NCBI GenBank assembly: GCA_963922715.1
Contig: CAWUJT010000052.1
Location: forward strand, 1 to 16,409
DNA length: 16,409 nt
Direction: 5' to 3'
From: CAWUJT01 sp963922715
GTDB lineage: Bacteria; Pseudomonadota; Alphaproteobacteria; Rhodobacterales; Rhodobacteraceae
Shown piece by piece: positions 7,023-14,449 of this stretch. The translations under genes and the position numbers were made by a program. The notes beneath the pieces were generated by a model. That model had not been told where the DNA came from, searched no databases, and was given only the letters and a program-made list of their open reading frames with translations. Within the stretch, counting starts at the first letter, position 1. The number at the start of each line of letters is the position of its first letter.

Positions 7023-7952
7023 ATGAATGTTCTTCTTATTGCTGAAGTTTCAGGTGACGTGTTATCGGTTGATGCAACTGCAAAGGCACTCACAGCGGCC
7101 AAAAAACTTGGAGATGTGACCCTTCTGTGCGCCAGCGTCGATTGCAAAAAGGCAGCCACTGAGGCCGCAAAATTTGATGGTGTGAGCAAAGTCATCTGTG
7201 CTTCAGATCCAACTTATGGACACAATCTGGCTGAGCCAATTGCGGATTTGATCGCAAAGCTTGCGGACGGGTATTCCCATATTGTCGCCCCGGCAACAGC
7301 GACTGCAAAAAATATCATGCCACGCGTTGCCGCTTTGCTGGATGTGATGGTGATATCGGACATTACGGCTGTCTTAGATGCCGATACGTTTGAACGTCCG
7401 ATTTACGCGGGTAATGCCTTGCAAACGATCAAATCCAAAGATGCAAAGAAAGTTGTCACTGTCAGAACGGCCAGTTTCGAGTTGACGGGTTTCAATGATA
7501 ATGCAGCACCTATTGAAGATATGGACCAGGTTACTCCCACTGATCTGTCTGAATGGGTTGAAGACAAAGTTGCCGCAACAGACCGCCCAGAACTGACATC
7601 CGCTGGCATTGTCGTTTCCGGTGGTCGCGGTGTGGGTTCGGAGGCAGATTTTGCACTCATCGAAAAGCTTGCAGACAAGCTAGGCGCGGCGGTTGGCGCT
7701 TCACGGGCCGCGGTCGATTCAGGTTATGCACCCAATGATTGGCAGGTGGGACAAACCGGGAAGGTCGTCGCGCCAGAGCTTTACGTTGCCGTTGGTATCT
7801 CTGGTGCAATACAGCACTTGGCCGGCATGAAAGACTCAAAAGTCATCGTTGCGATCAACAAAGATGAAGATGCCCCGATTTTTCAGGTTGCGGATTACGG
7901 TCTCGTGGCTGATCTTTTTGACACGGTGCCTGAAATGCTAGAGAAAATATAA
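7023..7952 (+). CDS. etfA: electron transfer flavoprotein, alpha subunit
   Basis: FAD-carrying subunit of ETF, 309 residues. The C-terminal FAD domain is clear: GGRG at 200-203, SRAAVDSGYAPNDWQ at 227-241, VGQTGK at 242-247, GISGAIQH at 258-265, and NKDEDAPIF at 279-287 followed by ADYGLVADLF. The N-terminal half is the usual Rossmann-like domain of the alpha subunit. I chose the ATG at 7023 (MNVLLIAEV), not an in-frame ATG inside the end of etfB, because the family starts there and the AGGAG ribosome site within the etfB end is well spaced. In several roseobacters a 3-hydroxybutyryl-CoA dehydrogenase gene follows etfA; here the next gene is on the opposite strand. Confidence 0.97.
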   Translation: MNVLLIAEVSGDVLSVDATAKALTAAKKLGDVTLLCASVDCKKAATEAAKFDGVSKVICASDPTYGHNLAEPIADLIAKLADGYSHIVAPATATAKNIMPRVAALLDVMVISDITAVLDADTFERPIYAGNALQTIKSKDAKKVVTVRTASFELTGFNDNAAPIEDMDQVTPTDLSEWVEDKVAATDRPELTSAGIVVSGGRGVGSEADFALIEKLADKLGAAVGASRAAVDSGYAPNDWQVGQTGKVVAPELYVAVGISGAIQHLAGMKDSKVIVAINKDEDAPIFQVADYGLVADLFDTVPEMLEKI

Positions 7953-7956
7953 CCTT

Positions 7957-7976
7957 CGAAATCATGTCTTATTTCG
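7957..7976. terminator. weak inverted repeat between converging etfA and the DUF6473 gene
   Basis: CGAAAT (7957-7962) and ATTTCG (7971-7976) pair across an eight-base loop in the 31-nt gap between two converging stop codons. The position suits a bidirectional terminator, but the stem is short and no T-run follows on either strand. Confidence 0.25.
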
Positions 7977-7983
7977 CTTGCGC

Positions 7984-8805
7984 TTAACGAATGTTGGCAA
8001 GCTTTGGCAAAAGCGCCTCTGCCAGTTCTTCATGGCAGGCAGGCGGCATAAGTTCTGCTGCCATCTGGGCTTCGGACAAAGCATAACGCATACCTGTGAC
8101 ACCTGTATTGTAGCGGGTCTCACTCATATCATAGTGAACCAAATCGCATGCTTCTTGAGAAACAGATTTGACCATTTCATTGTCAACGAACAAAGGGGCT
8201 TCACCCAAACCGTTGTCCAGGACGTCAGGCGAACTGTCAGAGATGTGAACAACGATTGTAGGATTTTTGATCTTTTTCAGCAGAAGTCGCATCCGCGCAA
8301 CCCACACCGCGCGAAGTTCGTCCACAACTAAGAGAAATTTTTCCGGAGAGATTCTTTGAAGCGTAAGCAACATATGACGAGCAAAGTGAAAATCTGTGAA
8401 ATCAACATGCGGATATAATGCCCGTAACATTTCTGTTGGTTTCAGAAATCTGTCATTTCTGCGGGGATGAACCTTATAAAACCGATTTGAAAGCGTATGC
8501 GCCGGCAATACCTGCAAGAGCGTCAAGCCCGCGGCATTGATAATGTCATGGAGTGCGGTGTCGTAAATCAGCGTGTCCAAGCCACAGTTCATCTGGCCAA
8601 AATTGACGAAATTATTTCTTGTTTTTTCGGACAACACGACATTCACAGGTCTTTCCACAAATTTCCCATAGAATTCCGACCCCCCCAGCAGAGCACAATA
8701 GGGTCGGTCCAAAGAGGCACGCGGCCCCCTAAAAATGGCTTTACTCTTGCCATAGTGACAGGAAAAATAATCAAGGGGGGTGGGTCCCTGGCGTTCAAAG
8801 CTCAT
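7984..8805 (-). CDS. DUF6473 family protein, possibly SGNH-hydrolase-like
   Basis: A 273-residue soluble protein of a family I recognise from Rhodobacterales (starts MSFERQGPTPLDYF, later FYKVHPRRNDRF at 109-120, DFTDFHFARHM at 135-145). No function is established that I know of. The arrangement suggests an SGNH/GDSL fold. LGGSEFYGKFVE (40-51) resembles block I, with Ser43 as the candidate nucleophile. NFGQMNCGLD (68-77) resembles blocks II/III. CHEELAEALLPKL (257-269) resembles the block V His that precedes the last helix, with His258 as candidate base. The usual Asp three residues before that His is replaced by Pro (PPACH), so activity is uncertain. The ribosome site is weak (GGACAG). It converges on etfA and diverges from the EamA gene. 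Confidence 0.8.
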   Translation of the reverse strand: MSFERQGPTPLDYFSCHYGKSKAIFRGPRASLDRPYCALLGGSEFYGKFVERPVNVVLSEKTRNNFVNFGQMNCGLDTLIYDTALHDIINAAGLTLLQVLPAHTLSNRFYKVHPRRNDRFLKPTEMLRALYPHVDFTDFHFARHMLLTLQRISPEKFLLVVDELRAVWVARMRLLLKKIKNPTIVVHISDSSPDVLDNGLGEAPLFVDNEMVKSVSQEACDLVHYDMSETRYNTGVTGMRYALSEAQMAAELMPPACHEELAEALLPKLANIR

Positions 8806-8961
8806 TTAGCTGTCCACTCGTTTTTCGACTCACCCAGGCAAACACTGCACAAAAAATGTTATCTTTTCGCTAAATATCGAATTTGCCTCAGATGAACGAT
8901 TGCATGCACTTATAAGACAACGGTTCTAGCGACAGGGGGAAACCTGTGTCATTGAGACATT

Positions 8962-9855
8962 ATGCCTCTTTGGATTTTTGCCACACTTTTTGCAAGCTGC
9001 GTTCAGACATTACGTTTTATGTTTCAGCGACATATCAAACGTGCAGGTCTTAGCACAGCAGCGGCAACGCAAGCGCGCTTTGTCTGGGGGGCTCCGATCG
9101 CAGCATTCGGCGTCTTGATGTACATACACACAACACAACAAAACTTTCCTGTGATTCCGGTACACTTTTGGCCCTATGCGCTTTGGGGAGGTGTGTCGCA
9201 AATCTTAGCAACAATGTGTGTTGTTGCACTCTTTTCACATCGTCATTTCGCAATCGGCATCACCTTAAAGAAAACAGAAGCTTTGATGACAGTCTTTGTT
9301 GGATTTGCCATTTTGGGAGAAAGCGTAAGCCCATTGGGATTTGGGGCAATCGCTTTGGGATTTATAGGGCTTATCTTGCTGTCCAAACCTCCCCAGGGTG
9401 CATATGTCTTTTGGAGCCGCGCCATGGCTTTGGGTCTTGCCTCCGGTCTATTGTTTGCCTTCTCCTCTGTGGGCTATCGTGCCGCCACTCTAGAGATTGC
9501 CAGTGAGGATCCGTTTTTGCGCGCCGGGATCACACTGACCTTGGTGGCAAGCAGCCAAGCCCTGTTGCTGGGGGCCTGGATGCTTTGGGCAGAAGAGCGC
9601 GCGCAACTGTGGGGCATATTCCACAGATGGCCCCTCACAGCTCTTGTCGGTCTCACCTCCGCCTTGGGTTCTTTTGGGTGGTTCCTGGCTTTCACGTTAC
9701 AAACTGCCGCATATGTCAAAGCCCTTGGACAAGTCGAACTGATCTTCAGCTGCCTGGTATCTTGGATTGTATTTTCTGAGCGTTTGACGAAGCGCGAGCT
9801 TGTAGGCGTGGCCTTGATTGGCTCCAGCATGGTTGGTTTGGTCTTGAGTGTTTAA
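8962..9855 (+). CDS. EamA/DMT-superfamily transporter
   Basis: Inner-membrane permease of the drug/metabolite transporter superfamily, 297 residues with about ten hydrophobic segments in two similar halves. The first half ends with KKTEALMTVFVGFAILGE (103-120) and the second with the equivalent QVELIFSCLVSWIVFSERL (257-275); both are typical EamA helix pairs ending in a Glu before a turn. The substrate cannot be told from sequence. The ATG at 8962 is the first possible start in this frame (a TGA lies at 8953), yet it has no good ribosome site nearby. The purine-rich AGGGGGA sits about 20 nt upstream, inside a short hairpin (ACAGG at 8932-8936 with CCTGT at 8943-8947). Divergent from the DUF6473 gene across 156 bp. 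Confidence 0.9.
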   Translation: MPLWIFATLFASCVQTLRFMFQRHIKRAGLSTAAATQARFVWGAPIAAFGVLMYIHTTQQNFPVIPVHFWPYALWGGVSQILATMCVVALFSHRHFAIGITLKKTEALMTVFVGFAILGESVSPLGFGAIALGFIGLILLSKPPQGAYVFWSRAMALGLASGLLFAFSSVGYRAATLEIASEDPFLRAGITLTLVASSQALLLGAWMLWAEERAQLWGIFHRWPLTALVGLTSALGSFGWFLAFTLQTAAYVKALGQVELIFSCLVSWIVFSERLTKRELVGVALIGSSMVGLVLSV

Positions 9856-9930
9856 AGTTATAATGACGTTAAGGGTCAGTCTGCGCGCACCGGAAAGGAA
9901 ATTTTAAGTCTCGGGTGATTTAGGGACGAC

Positions 9931-12294
9931 ATGACAGATTTAAATGAGGCGCATTCTATGTACAATGTTTCTGACAACACAAATATAACGCCCAAAGACG
10001 CGAGGCTCTTCGGTAAGCTGAGCATCAAAATTAAGATTTTGCTTGCTGTGGCTGTACCTTTACTCTTCACGCTTGGAATTGGTATTATTGCCGACGTTAA
10101 TCTGCGTAAAATGGCTTATACGTCAGGGTGGGTCGATCATACATATCGGGTTATCTCCGAAGCGCAAGCAGCACTTGCCGCTGCGGTCGATATGGAAACC
10201 GGGATGCGCGGCTATCTTCTTGCAGGCGAAGATACATTTCTTGAGCCCTACAATCGCGGATCGGCAGATGCCTACAGCACACTTGAGGCCCTGCGCGAAA
10301 CAGTCAGTGACAATCCGCCACAGGTTGCGCGCCTGGCCGAAGCCGAAAGCGTCTTGCGCCAATGGCAATCCGAAGTTGCAGAAGAACAAATTGCACTGCG
10401 GCGGGCCATTGGAAATTCTGAAACCATGGTTGATTTGTCGCGGGAGGTCCAAAAGGGTGCAGGCAAAGCCTACTTTGATCGATTCCGTGGCATGGTGGCA
10501 ACATTTATTGAAACAGAGCAAAATCTTCTGGAAAACCGCACAGTCGAATTCGACGATGTGCTGAGAAGTGGAAATACAAACGATTTTATGATCAAGAATG
10601 CCATCGATTGGGTTAACCATACCCATATCGTCATTCAAGAAGCTCAAAAAATCTTATCTGCCGCGATCGATATGGAAACTGGGATGCGGGGGTTTCTTTT
10701 GACCGGAACCGAAGAGTTTTTGGAACCTTATGAAGCAGGCCGCCAAGTCTTTGACAACCTTACGCTAAGCTTGGCCCAAACCGTGGATGACAATCCACCC
10801 CAAGTGGCGCTCCTGAACGAAATCCGTGACGTTATCTTCGAATGGGAAAGCACCATTGTTCAACCTAAGATCGATCTGCGACGTGCCATCGGCAACTCTG
10901 AGACTATGGATGATATGGCACGCCTTGTGGGGGAAGAACGCGGCAAGGTCTTCTTTGATAAATTTCGCGGCATAATCGCTGACTTCATCGCCATCGAACA
11001 AGCCCTCATGGAAGAACGCCAACTGGCCAATCAAACCACCAGTCGCAACGCCACCATACTCATTCTTGGTGCTGTTGGGCTATCCATCCTGATTGGGGGT
11101 ATACTGGCCTTCCTTATGGGGTCAACAATTGCCAAAGGTATCCGTGCTATAATGAACGCAATGACCGGTCTGGCGAACGGGGATACCTCGGTTGAGATCA
11201 AGGGGCAAAATCGAGCCGATGAAATTGGTGCGATGGCCCGATCCCTGGATGTATTTCGTACCGGCCTTATGCGCGAAAAAGATCTTGAAGCAGAGGCAAA
11301 AAAGGCACGTAACGCTGAGCAGGCCAATGTTGTGGAAGAACTCAGCCGCCGCCTCTCTGATGTTGCCAAAGGTGATCTAACCTCACAAATCCATCACAAC
11401 TTTCCGCAGGAATACGAACAGCTGCGCAAAGATTTCAACATGGCTGTCTCAACCTTACAGCAAGTTGTCATACAAGTGACTGAAGCCTCGGGCGAAACCA
11501 AGGACGGTGCCGATGAAATCAGCCGATCATCGGAAGATTTGGCGCGGCGTACCGAAAGCCAAGCCGCCTCTTTGGAAGAGACCGCGGCCGCTGTCAATGA
11601 ACTCACAGCGTCTGTTCAGTCCGCGGCAGAAGGTGCGCAATCCGTCGAAGCCACCATGGGTGAAACCCGCTCGGAGGCGGAGAAGAACAGTGTGATTGCC
11701 AAAGACGCTGGCTCTGCGATGATGAAAATCGAAGACTCGTCCAATCAAATTTCACAGATCATCGGTTTAATCGACGACATTGCCTTTCAGACAAACCTCC
11801 TCGCTTTAAATGCCGGTGTTGAAGCCGCCCGCGCGGGCGAAGCCGGACGTGGCTTTGCTGTTGTTGCCCAAGAGGTGCGGGCGCTCGCACAACGATCCGC
11901 TGTCGCCGCGACAGAAATAAAATCGCTGATCAGCGAAAGTGAAAAGCATGTTGCGCAAGGCGTTGATCTGGTTGGCAAAGTGGATGAGGCTTTGACACGT
12001 ATTCTTAAGCGGATAAACGACACGTCAGAGCGCATCTCGGACATTGCGAAAGGGGCATCAGAACAATCCCACACGGTTCAAGAAATCAATACAAGCGTGG
12101 TTCAACTCGACCAAGTGACACAACAAAACGCAGCGATGGTGGATGAAGCATCAGCAGCGGGCAAGGCGCTGAGTTCTTCGGCTGTACGTCTGATAGAGTT
12201 GGTTTCACAATTCAAAATTGCAGAAGGCCATGTAACGCGTGCGGCTCATGCCCACAGGGGTGAAAAGAGGATCAAGACACAAAGTGCCGCATAA
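9931..12294 (+). CDS. methyl-accepting chemotaxis protein with two tandem CHASE3-type sensor domains
   Basis: Membrane chemoreceptor of 787 residues that should signal through CheA/CheW. Order: short cytoplasmic N-terminus; TM1 about 34-54; two CHASE3-like periplasmic domains about 67-206 and 227-366; TM2 about 374-396; HAMP about 397-450; a second HAMP-like segment about 465-512; and a coiled-coil signalling domain about 530-757. The hairpin tip is textbook (EAARAGEAGRGFAVVAQEVR, 631-650), with likely methylation helices around 546-563 and 732-748. The C-terminus ends KTQSAA, with no NWETF-type pentapeptide for CheR/CheB tethering. The ATG at 9931 has AGGGA about 6 nt upstream; the Met at residue 10 (9958), with GAGG upstream, is an alternative. 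A TATAAT at 9859-9864 could be the -10 box, but no clear -35 pairs with it. The gene stands alone and converges on cobQ. Confidence 0.95.
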   Translation: MTDLNEAHSMYNVSDNTNITPKDARLFGKLSIKIKILLAVAVPLLFTLGIGIIADVNLRKMAYTSGWVDHTYRVISEAQAALAAAVDMETGMRGYLLAGEDTFLEPYNRGSADAYSTLEALRETVSDNPPQVARLAEAESVLRQWQSEVAEEQIALRRAIGNSETMVDLSREVQKGAGKAYFDRFRGMVATFIETEQNLLENRTVEFDDVLRSGNTNDFMIKNAIDWVNHTHIVIQEAQKILSAAIDMETGMRGFLLTGTEEFLEPYEAGRQVFDNLTLSLAQTVDDNPPQVALLNEIRDVIFEWESTIVQPKIDLRRAIGNSETMDDMARLVGEERGKVFFDKFRGIIADFIAIEQALMEERQLANQTTSRNATILILGAVGLSILIGGILAFLMGSTIAKGIRAIMNAMTGLANGDTSVEIKGQNRADEIGAMARSLDVFRTGLMREKDLEAEAKKARNAEQANVVEELSRRLSDVAKGDLTSQIHHNFPQEYEQLRKDFNMAVSTLQQVVIQVTEASGETKDGADEISRSSEDLARRTESQAASLEETAAAVNELTASVQSAAEGAQSVEATMGETRSEAEKNSVIAKDAGSAMMKIEDSSNQISQIIGLIDDIAFQTNLLALNAGVEAARAGEAGRGFAVVAQEVRALAQRSAVAATEIKSLISESEKHVAQGVDLVGKVDEALTRILKRINDTSERISDIAKGASEQSHTVQEINTSVVQLDQVTQQNAAMVDEASAAGKALSSSAVRLIELVSQFKIAEGHVTRAAHAHRGEKRIKTQSAA
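10129..11028 (+). repeat. tandem CHASE3 duplication inside the chemoreceptor gene (period 480 bp)
   Basis: Residues 67-206 (10129-10548) and 227-366 (10609-11028) align without a gap at an offset of exactly 160 residues. By hand I count about 74 identities in 140. Shared blocks include DMETGMRG (88-95 and 248-255), DNPPQVA (127-133 and 287-293), RRAIGNSETM (157-166 and 317-326) and an FDxFRG motif (182-187 and 342-347). DNA similarity is still visible in the best blocks, but synonymous sites differ, so the duplication is not recent. Confidence 0.9.
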
Positions 12295-12340
12295 TTGATC
12301 TTTACCCATGAAAATTAACCAATTGATAAATATAGGATAT

Positions 12341-13792
12341 TTACACCGGCACCATCATGCGTTTGAGAGAAGCAAGGTCAAGGTGGCGCGCCATATGTAC
12401 CGCGAGATCGTCAAGAGTTTTCTCGACGCTTTCGCCATAGATCAAATCACTGGAAGGGGTCCCTAATTGCGCCAGGTAAGCGCGCCGAAAGGCATCGCTT
12501 TCAAACAAACCGTGAATATAACAGCCTTGAATTTGACCACCTCTGGCGGAGGCGCCGTGAGGCAGCCCCGCGATGTCAAGCCAGGGGTGGGTGCAATCCG
12601 GTCCGGTTGTCTGCCCAACATGAATTTCATAACCAAATACGGATGTCGCGCTTTCCCTATGCTGCGCTGTGACACGTGTGAGCTGTTTTTGGGGGGTCAT
12701 CACCGTGGCAACATTAAGGTGCCCCAATCCCTTTACAGTGACTGCCGGGCCTTCTATCCCTTCTGGGTCAGCGAGAGTGTACCCAAGCATTTGATATCCC
12801 CCACACAAGCCTAAAACCCGCCCGCCACGACGGATGTGTGCCGCAAGGTCAATATCCCATCCCTGATCACGAAAATGCGCCAGATCAGAAATGGTAGATT
12901 TTGAACCTGGGATCAAAATCAGATCGGCATCGCCCGGCAAGGCCTGACCCGCCGAGATAACTTCAACGCTTACCCCTGGTTCTGCCGACAACGGGTCAAG
13001 ATCGTCAAAATTGGCGATCCTGTTAAGCCTTGGAACGGCAATCTTTACGCCTGTCCCCGACGTCGAGCGTAGGTCCATGATATCCTCAGCCGGAAGCCGC
13101 CAAGCCTCCTCGAACCAGGGCAGAACCCCAAGAGACGACCAATCCGTGTACTCTACAATGGCCTGCAACCCCGTCTTAAAAAGGGAGACGTCGCCGCGAA
13201 ATTTATTGACCAGAAATCCTTTGATCCGCACCGCATCTTGTGGCGGTAAAATGGTTTTTGTGCCCACAAGTTGTGCGATAACGCCCCCGCGATCAATATC
13301 ACCTGCCAAAATCACCGACAGATTGGCGGCCTCGGCAAAGCCCATATTGGCAATATCTCCGGCACGCAGGTTGATCTCTGCAGGGCTGCCCGCACCTTCC
13401 ACAATCACGATATCAGCCTGCTGACTAAGGCGTTGGAAACTTTGCAAACATGCCGCTAACAATTTTGGCTTGAGTGCCGCGTAATCCCGCGCCCGCACTG
13501 TGGCAAACCGCGCCCCCTGAACAATGACTTGTGATCCTTGATCGGTTTCAGGTTTTAACAGAACCGGATTCATATCGATTGAGGGCGCAATCCCCGCCGC
13601 ACGTGCCTGTAGCGCTTGCGCGCGCCCAATCTCACCCCCGTCTTCTGTCACCGCCGCGTTATTCGACATATTCTGCGGCTTAAACGGACGAACTTTTAGG
13701 CCCATGGACGAAAAATGGCGACACAGTCCTGCAACCAAAAGAGACTTGCCAACATTGGAACCTGTACCTTGGATCATGATCGCGCGTGCCAT
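12341..13792 (-). CDS. cobQ: cobyric acid synthase (adenosylcobyrinate a,c-diamide amidotransferase)
   Basis: Performs four ATP- and glutamine-dependent amidations of the corrin ring (side chains b, d, e and g) in cobalamin synthesis. The 483-residue protein has the P-loop-like GTGSNVGKS at 9-17, KPQNMSNN at 38-45 and EGAGSPAEINL at 132-142 in the synthetase half. The C-terminal glutaminase half has the nucleophile Cys330 (GLCGGYQMLG) and the catalytic His427 (YIHGLFES), plus GYEIHVG at 387-393. The frame is open further upstream, but the ATG at 13792 is right: it gives the family start MARAIMIQGTGSN and has a strong AGGGAGG ribosome site. It lies alone here: neighbours on both sides are on the other strand, and no cobalamin riboswitch fits in the 81-bp upstream gap. 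Confidence 0.96.
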   Translation of the reverse strand: MARAIMIQGTGSNVGKSLLVAGLCRHFSSMGLKVRPFKPQNMSNNAAVTEDGGEIGRAQALQARAAGIAPSIDMNPVLLKPETDQGSQVIVQGARFATVRARDYAALKPKLLAACLQSFQRLSQQADIVIVEGAGSPAEINLRAGDIANMGFAEAANLSVILAGDIDRGGVIAQLVGTKTILPPQDAVRIKGFLVNKFRGDVSLFKTGLQAIVEYTDWSSLGVLPWFEEAWRLPAEDIMDLRSTSGTGVKIAVPRLNRIANFDDLDPLSAEPGVSVEVISAGQALPGDADLILIPGSKSTISDLAHFRDQGWDIDLAAHIRRGGRVLGLCGGYQMLGYTLADPEGIEGPAVTVKGLGHLNVATVMTPQKQLTRVTAQHRESATSVFGYEIHVGQTTGPDCTHPWLDIAGLPHGASARGGQIQGCYIHGLFESDAFRRAYLAQLGTPSSDLIYGESVEKTLDDLAVHMARHLDLASLKRMMVPV

Positions 13793-13873
13793 GCCCCTCC
13801 CTTGCCTCTCCTTGATGATGGAAACAACCTTAAAGACCGGTTGCCTTATGATCACAGCGCCTAAATTATAAGT

Positions 13874-14449
13874 ATGAACACACCAACGCATATTATTTTG
13901 GGCCTTACCGCGTTTTCAAAACGTGACGTTCCCGCAATAACCGCAGGTGCATTCGCGGGCGCCCTTTTGCCTGACCTTTCCCTTTATATTATGGCAGGCT
14001 ATGCACTTTTTGTTGCGGATATTTCGCCTGATGTTGTCTTCGATGAACTTTATTTCTCCGACGCTTGGGTTGCGGTCTTTCGCATCGATAATTCTTTCAT
14101 ATTATGGGGAGGCTTGCTCGCACTGGCATCTTGGAAGAAATGGCCTATCTTGATCGCTGTATCAGGGGCGGCACTTCTCCATATCGCTCTTGATTTTCCG
14201 CTTCACCACGACGACGGTCGTCCGCATTTCTGGCCGCTCAGCAATTGGGTTTTTGAAAGCCCAATCAGTTACTGGGACCGCAGGCAGGGGGCAAATTGGG
14301 TGGGACCAATAGAAACATTGCTTGTGCTTACAGGCCTTGTGATACTTTGGCAGCGTCACCAAACTTGGAGTTTTCGTGTGCCACTTCTCATCATCGCATC
14401 TTTGCAACTCTATACCACAGTCATTTGGCTATTCATATTTTCACTTTGA
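13874..14449 (+). CDS. putative YdjM-like (DUF457/PF04307-type) membrane metal-dependent hydrolase
   Basis: A 191-residue integral membrane protein. It starts MNTPTHIILG like the YdjM family and has a pattern of polar residues in or near membrane segments that could bind metal: His6, Asp34 in LLPD, His103 and Asp107 in LLHIALDFPLHHDDGRPHFWP (102-121), then His111, His112, Asp113, Asp114 and His118. About five hydrophobic segments are visible (around 20-36, 76-90, 92-109, 145-160, 168-190). Relatives next to cobQ are sometimes labelled as cobalamin proteins; I see nothing in the sequence for that. The ribosome site is weak (TAAG). Its stop codon is directly followed by the ATG of the rhomboid gene, so the two are almost certainly translated together. 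Confidence 0.72.
   Translation: MNTPTHIILGLTAFSKRDVPAITAGAFAGALLPDLSLYIMAGYALFVADISPDVVFDELYFSDAWVAVFRIDNSFILWGGLLALASWKKWPILIAVSGAALLHIALDFPLHHDDGRPHFWPLSNWVFESPISYWDRRQGANWVGPIETLLVLTGLVILWQRHQTWSFRVPLLIIASLQLYTTVIWLFIFSL

Noticed and set aside
8497..8895. A 132-codon plus-strand frame opposite the DUF6473 gene
   Set aside because: Antisense shadow: composition is arbitrary, there is no ribosome site, and the family match is on the other strand.
10123..10647. A 174-codon open frame on the minus strand opposite the chemoreceptor sensor region
   Set aside because: It lies wholly antisense to a strongly supported coding sequence, its product shows no recognisable domain, and several similar shadows occur in the same gene.
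12467..13459. Plus-strand frames (115, 137 and 62 codons) opposite cobQ
   Set aside because: All lie inside a full-length cobQ with intact motifs on the minus strand; they give no recognisable protein.
13825..13843. CAACC/GGTTG inverted repeat in the cobQ/YdjM divergent gap
   Set aside because: Only five pairs with a nine-base loop, and no associated promoter boxes that I trust.
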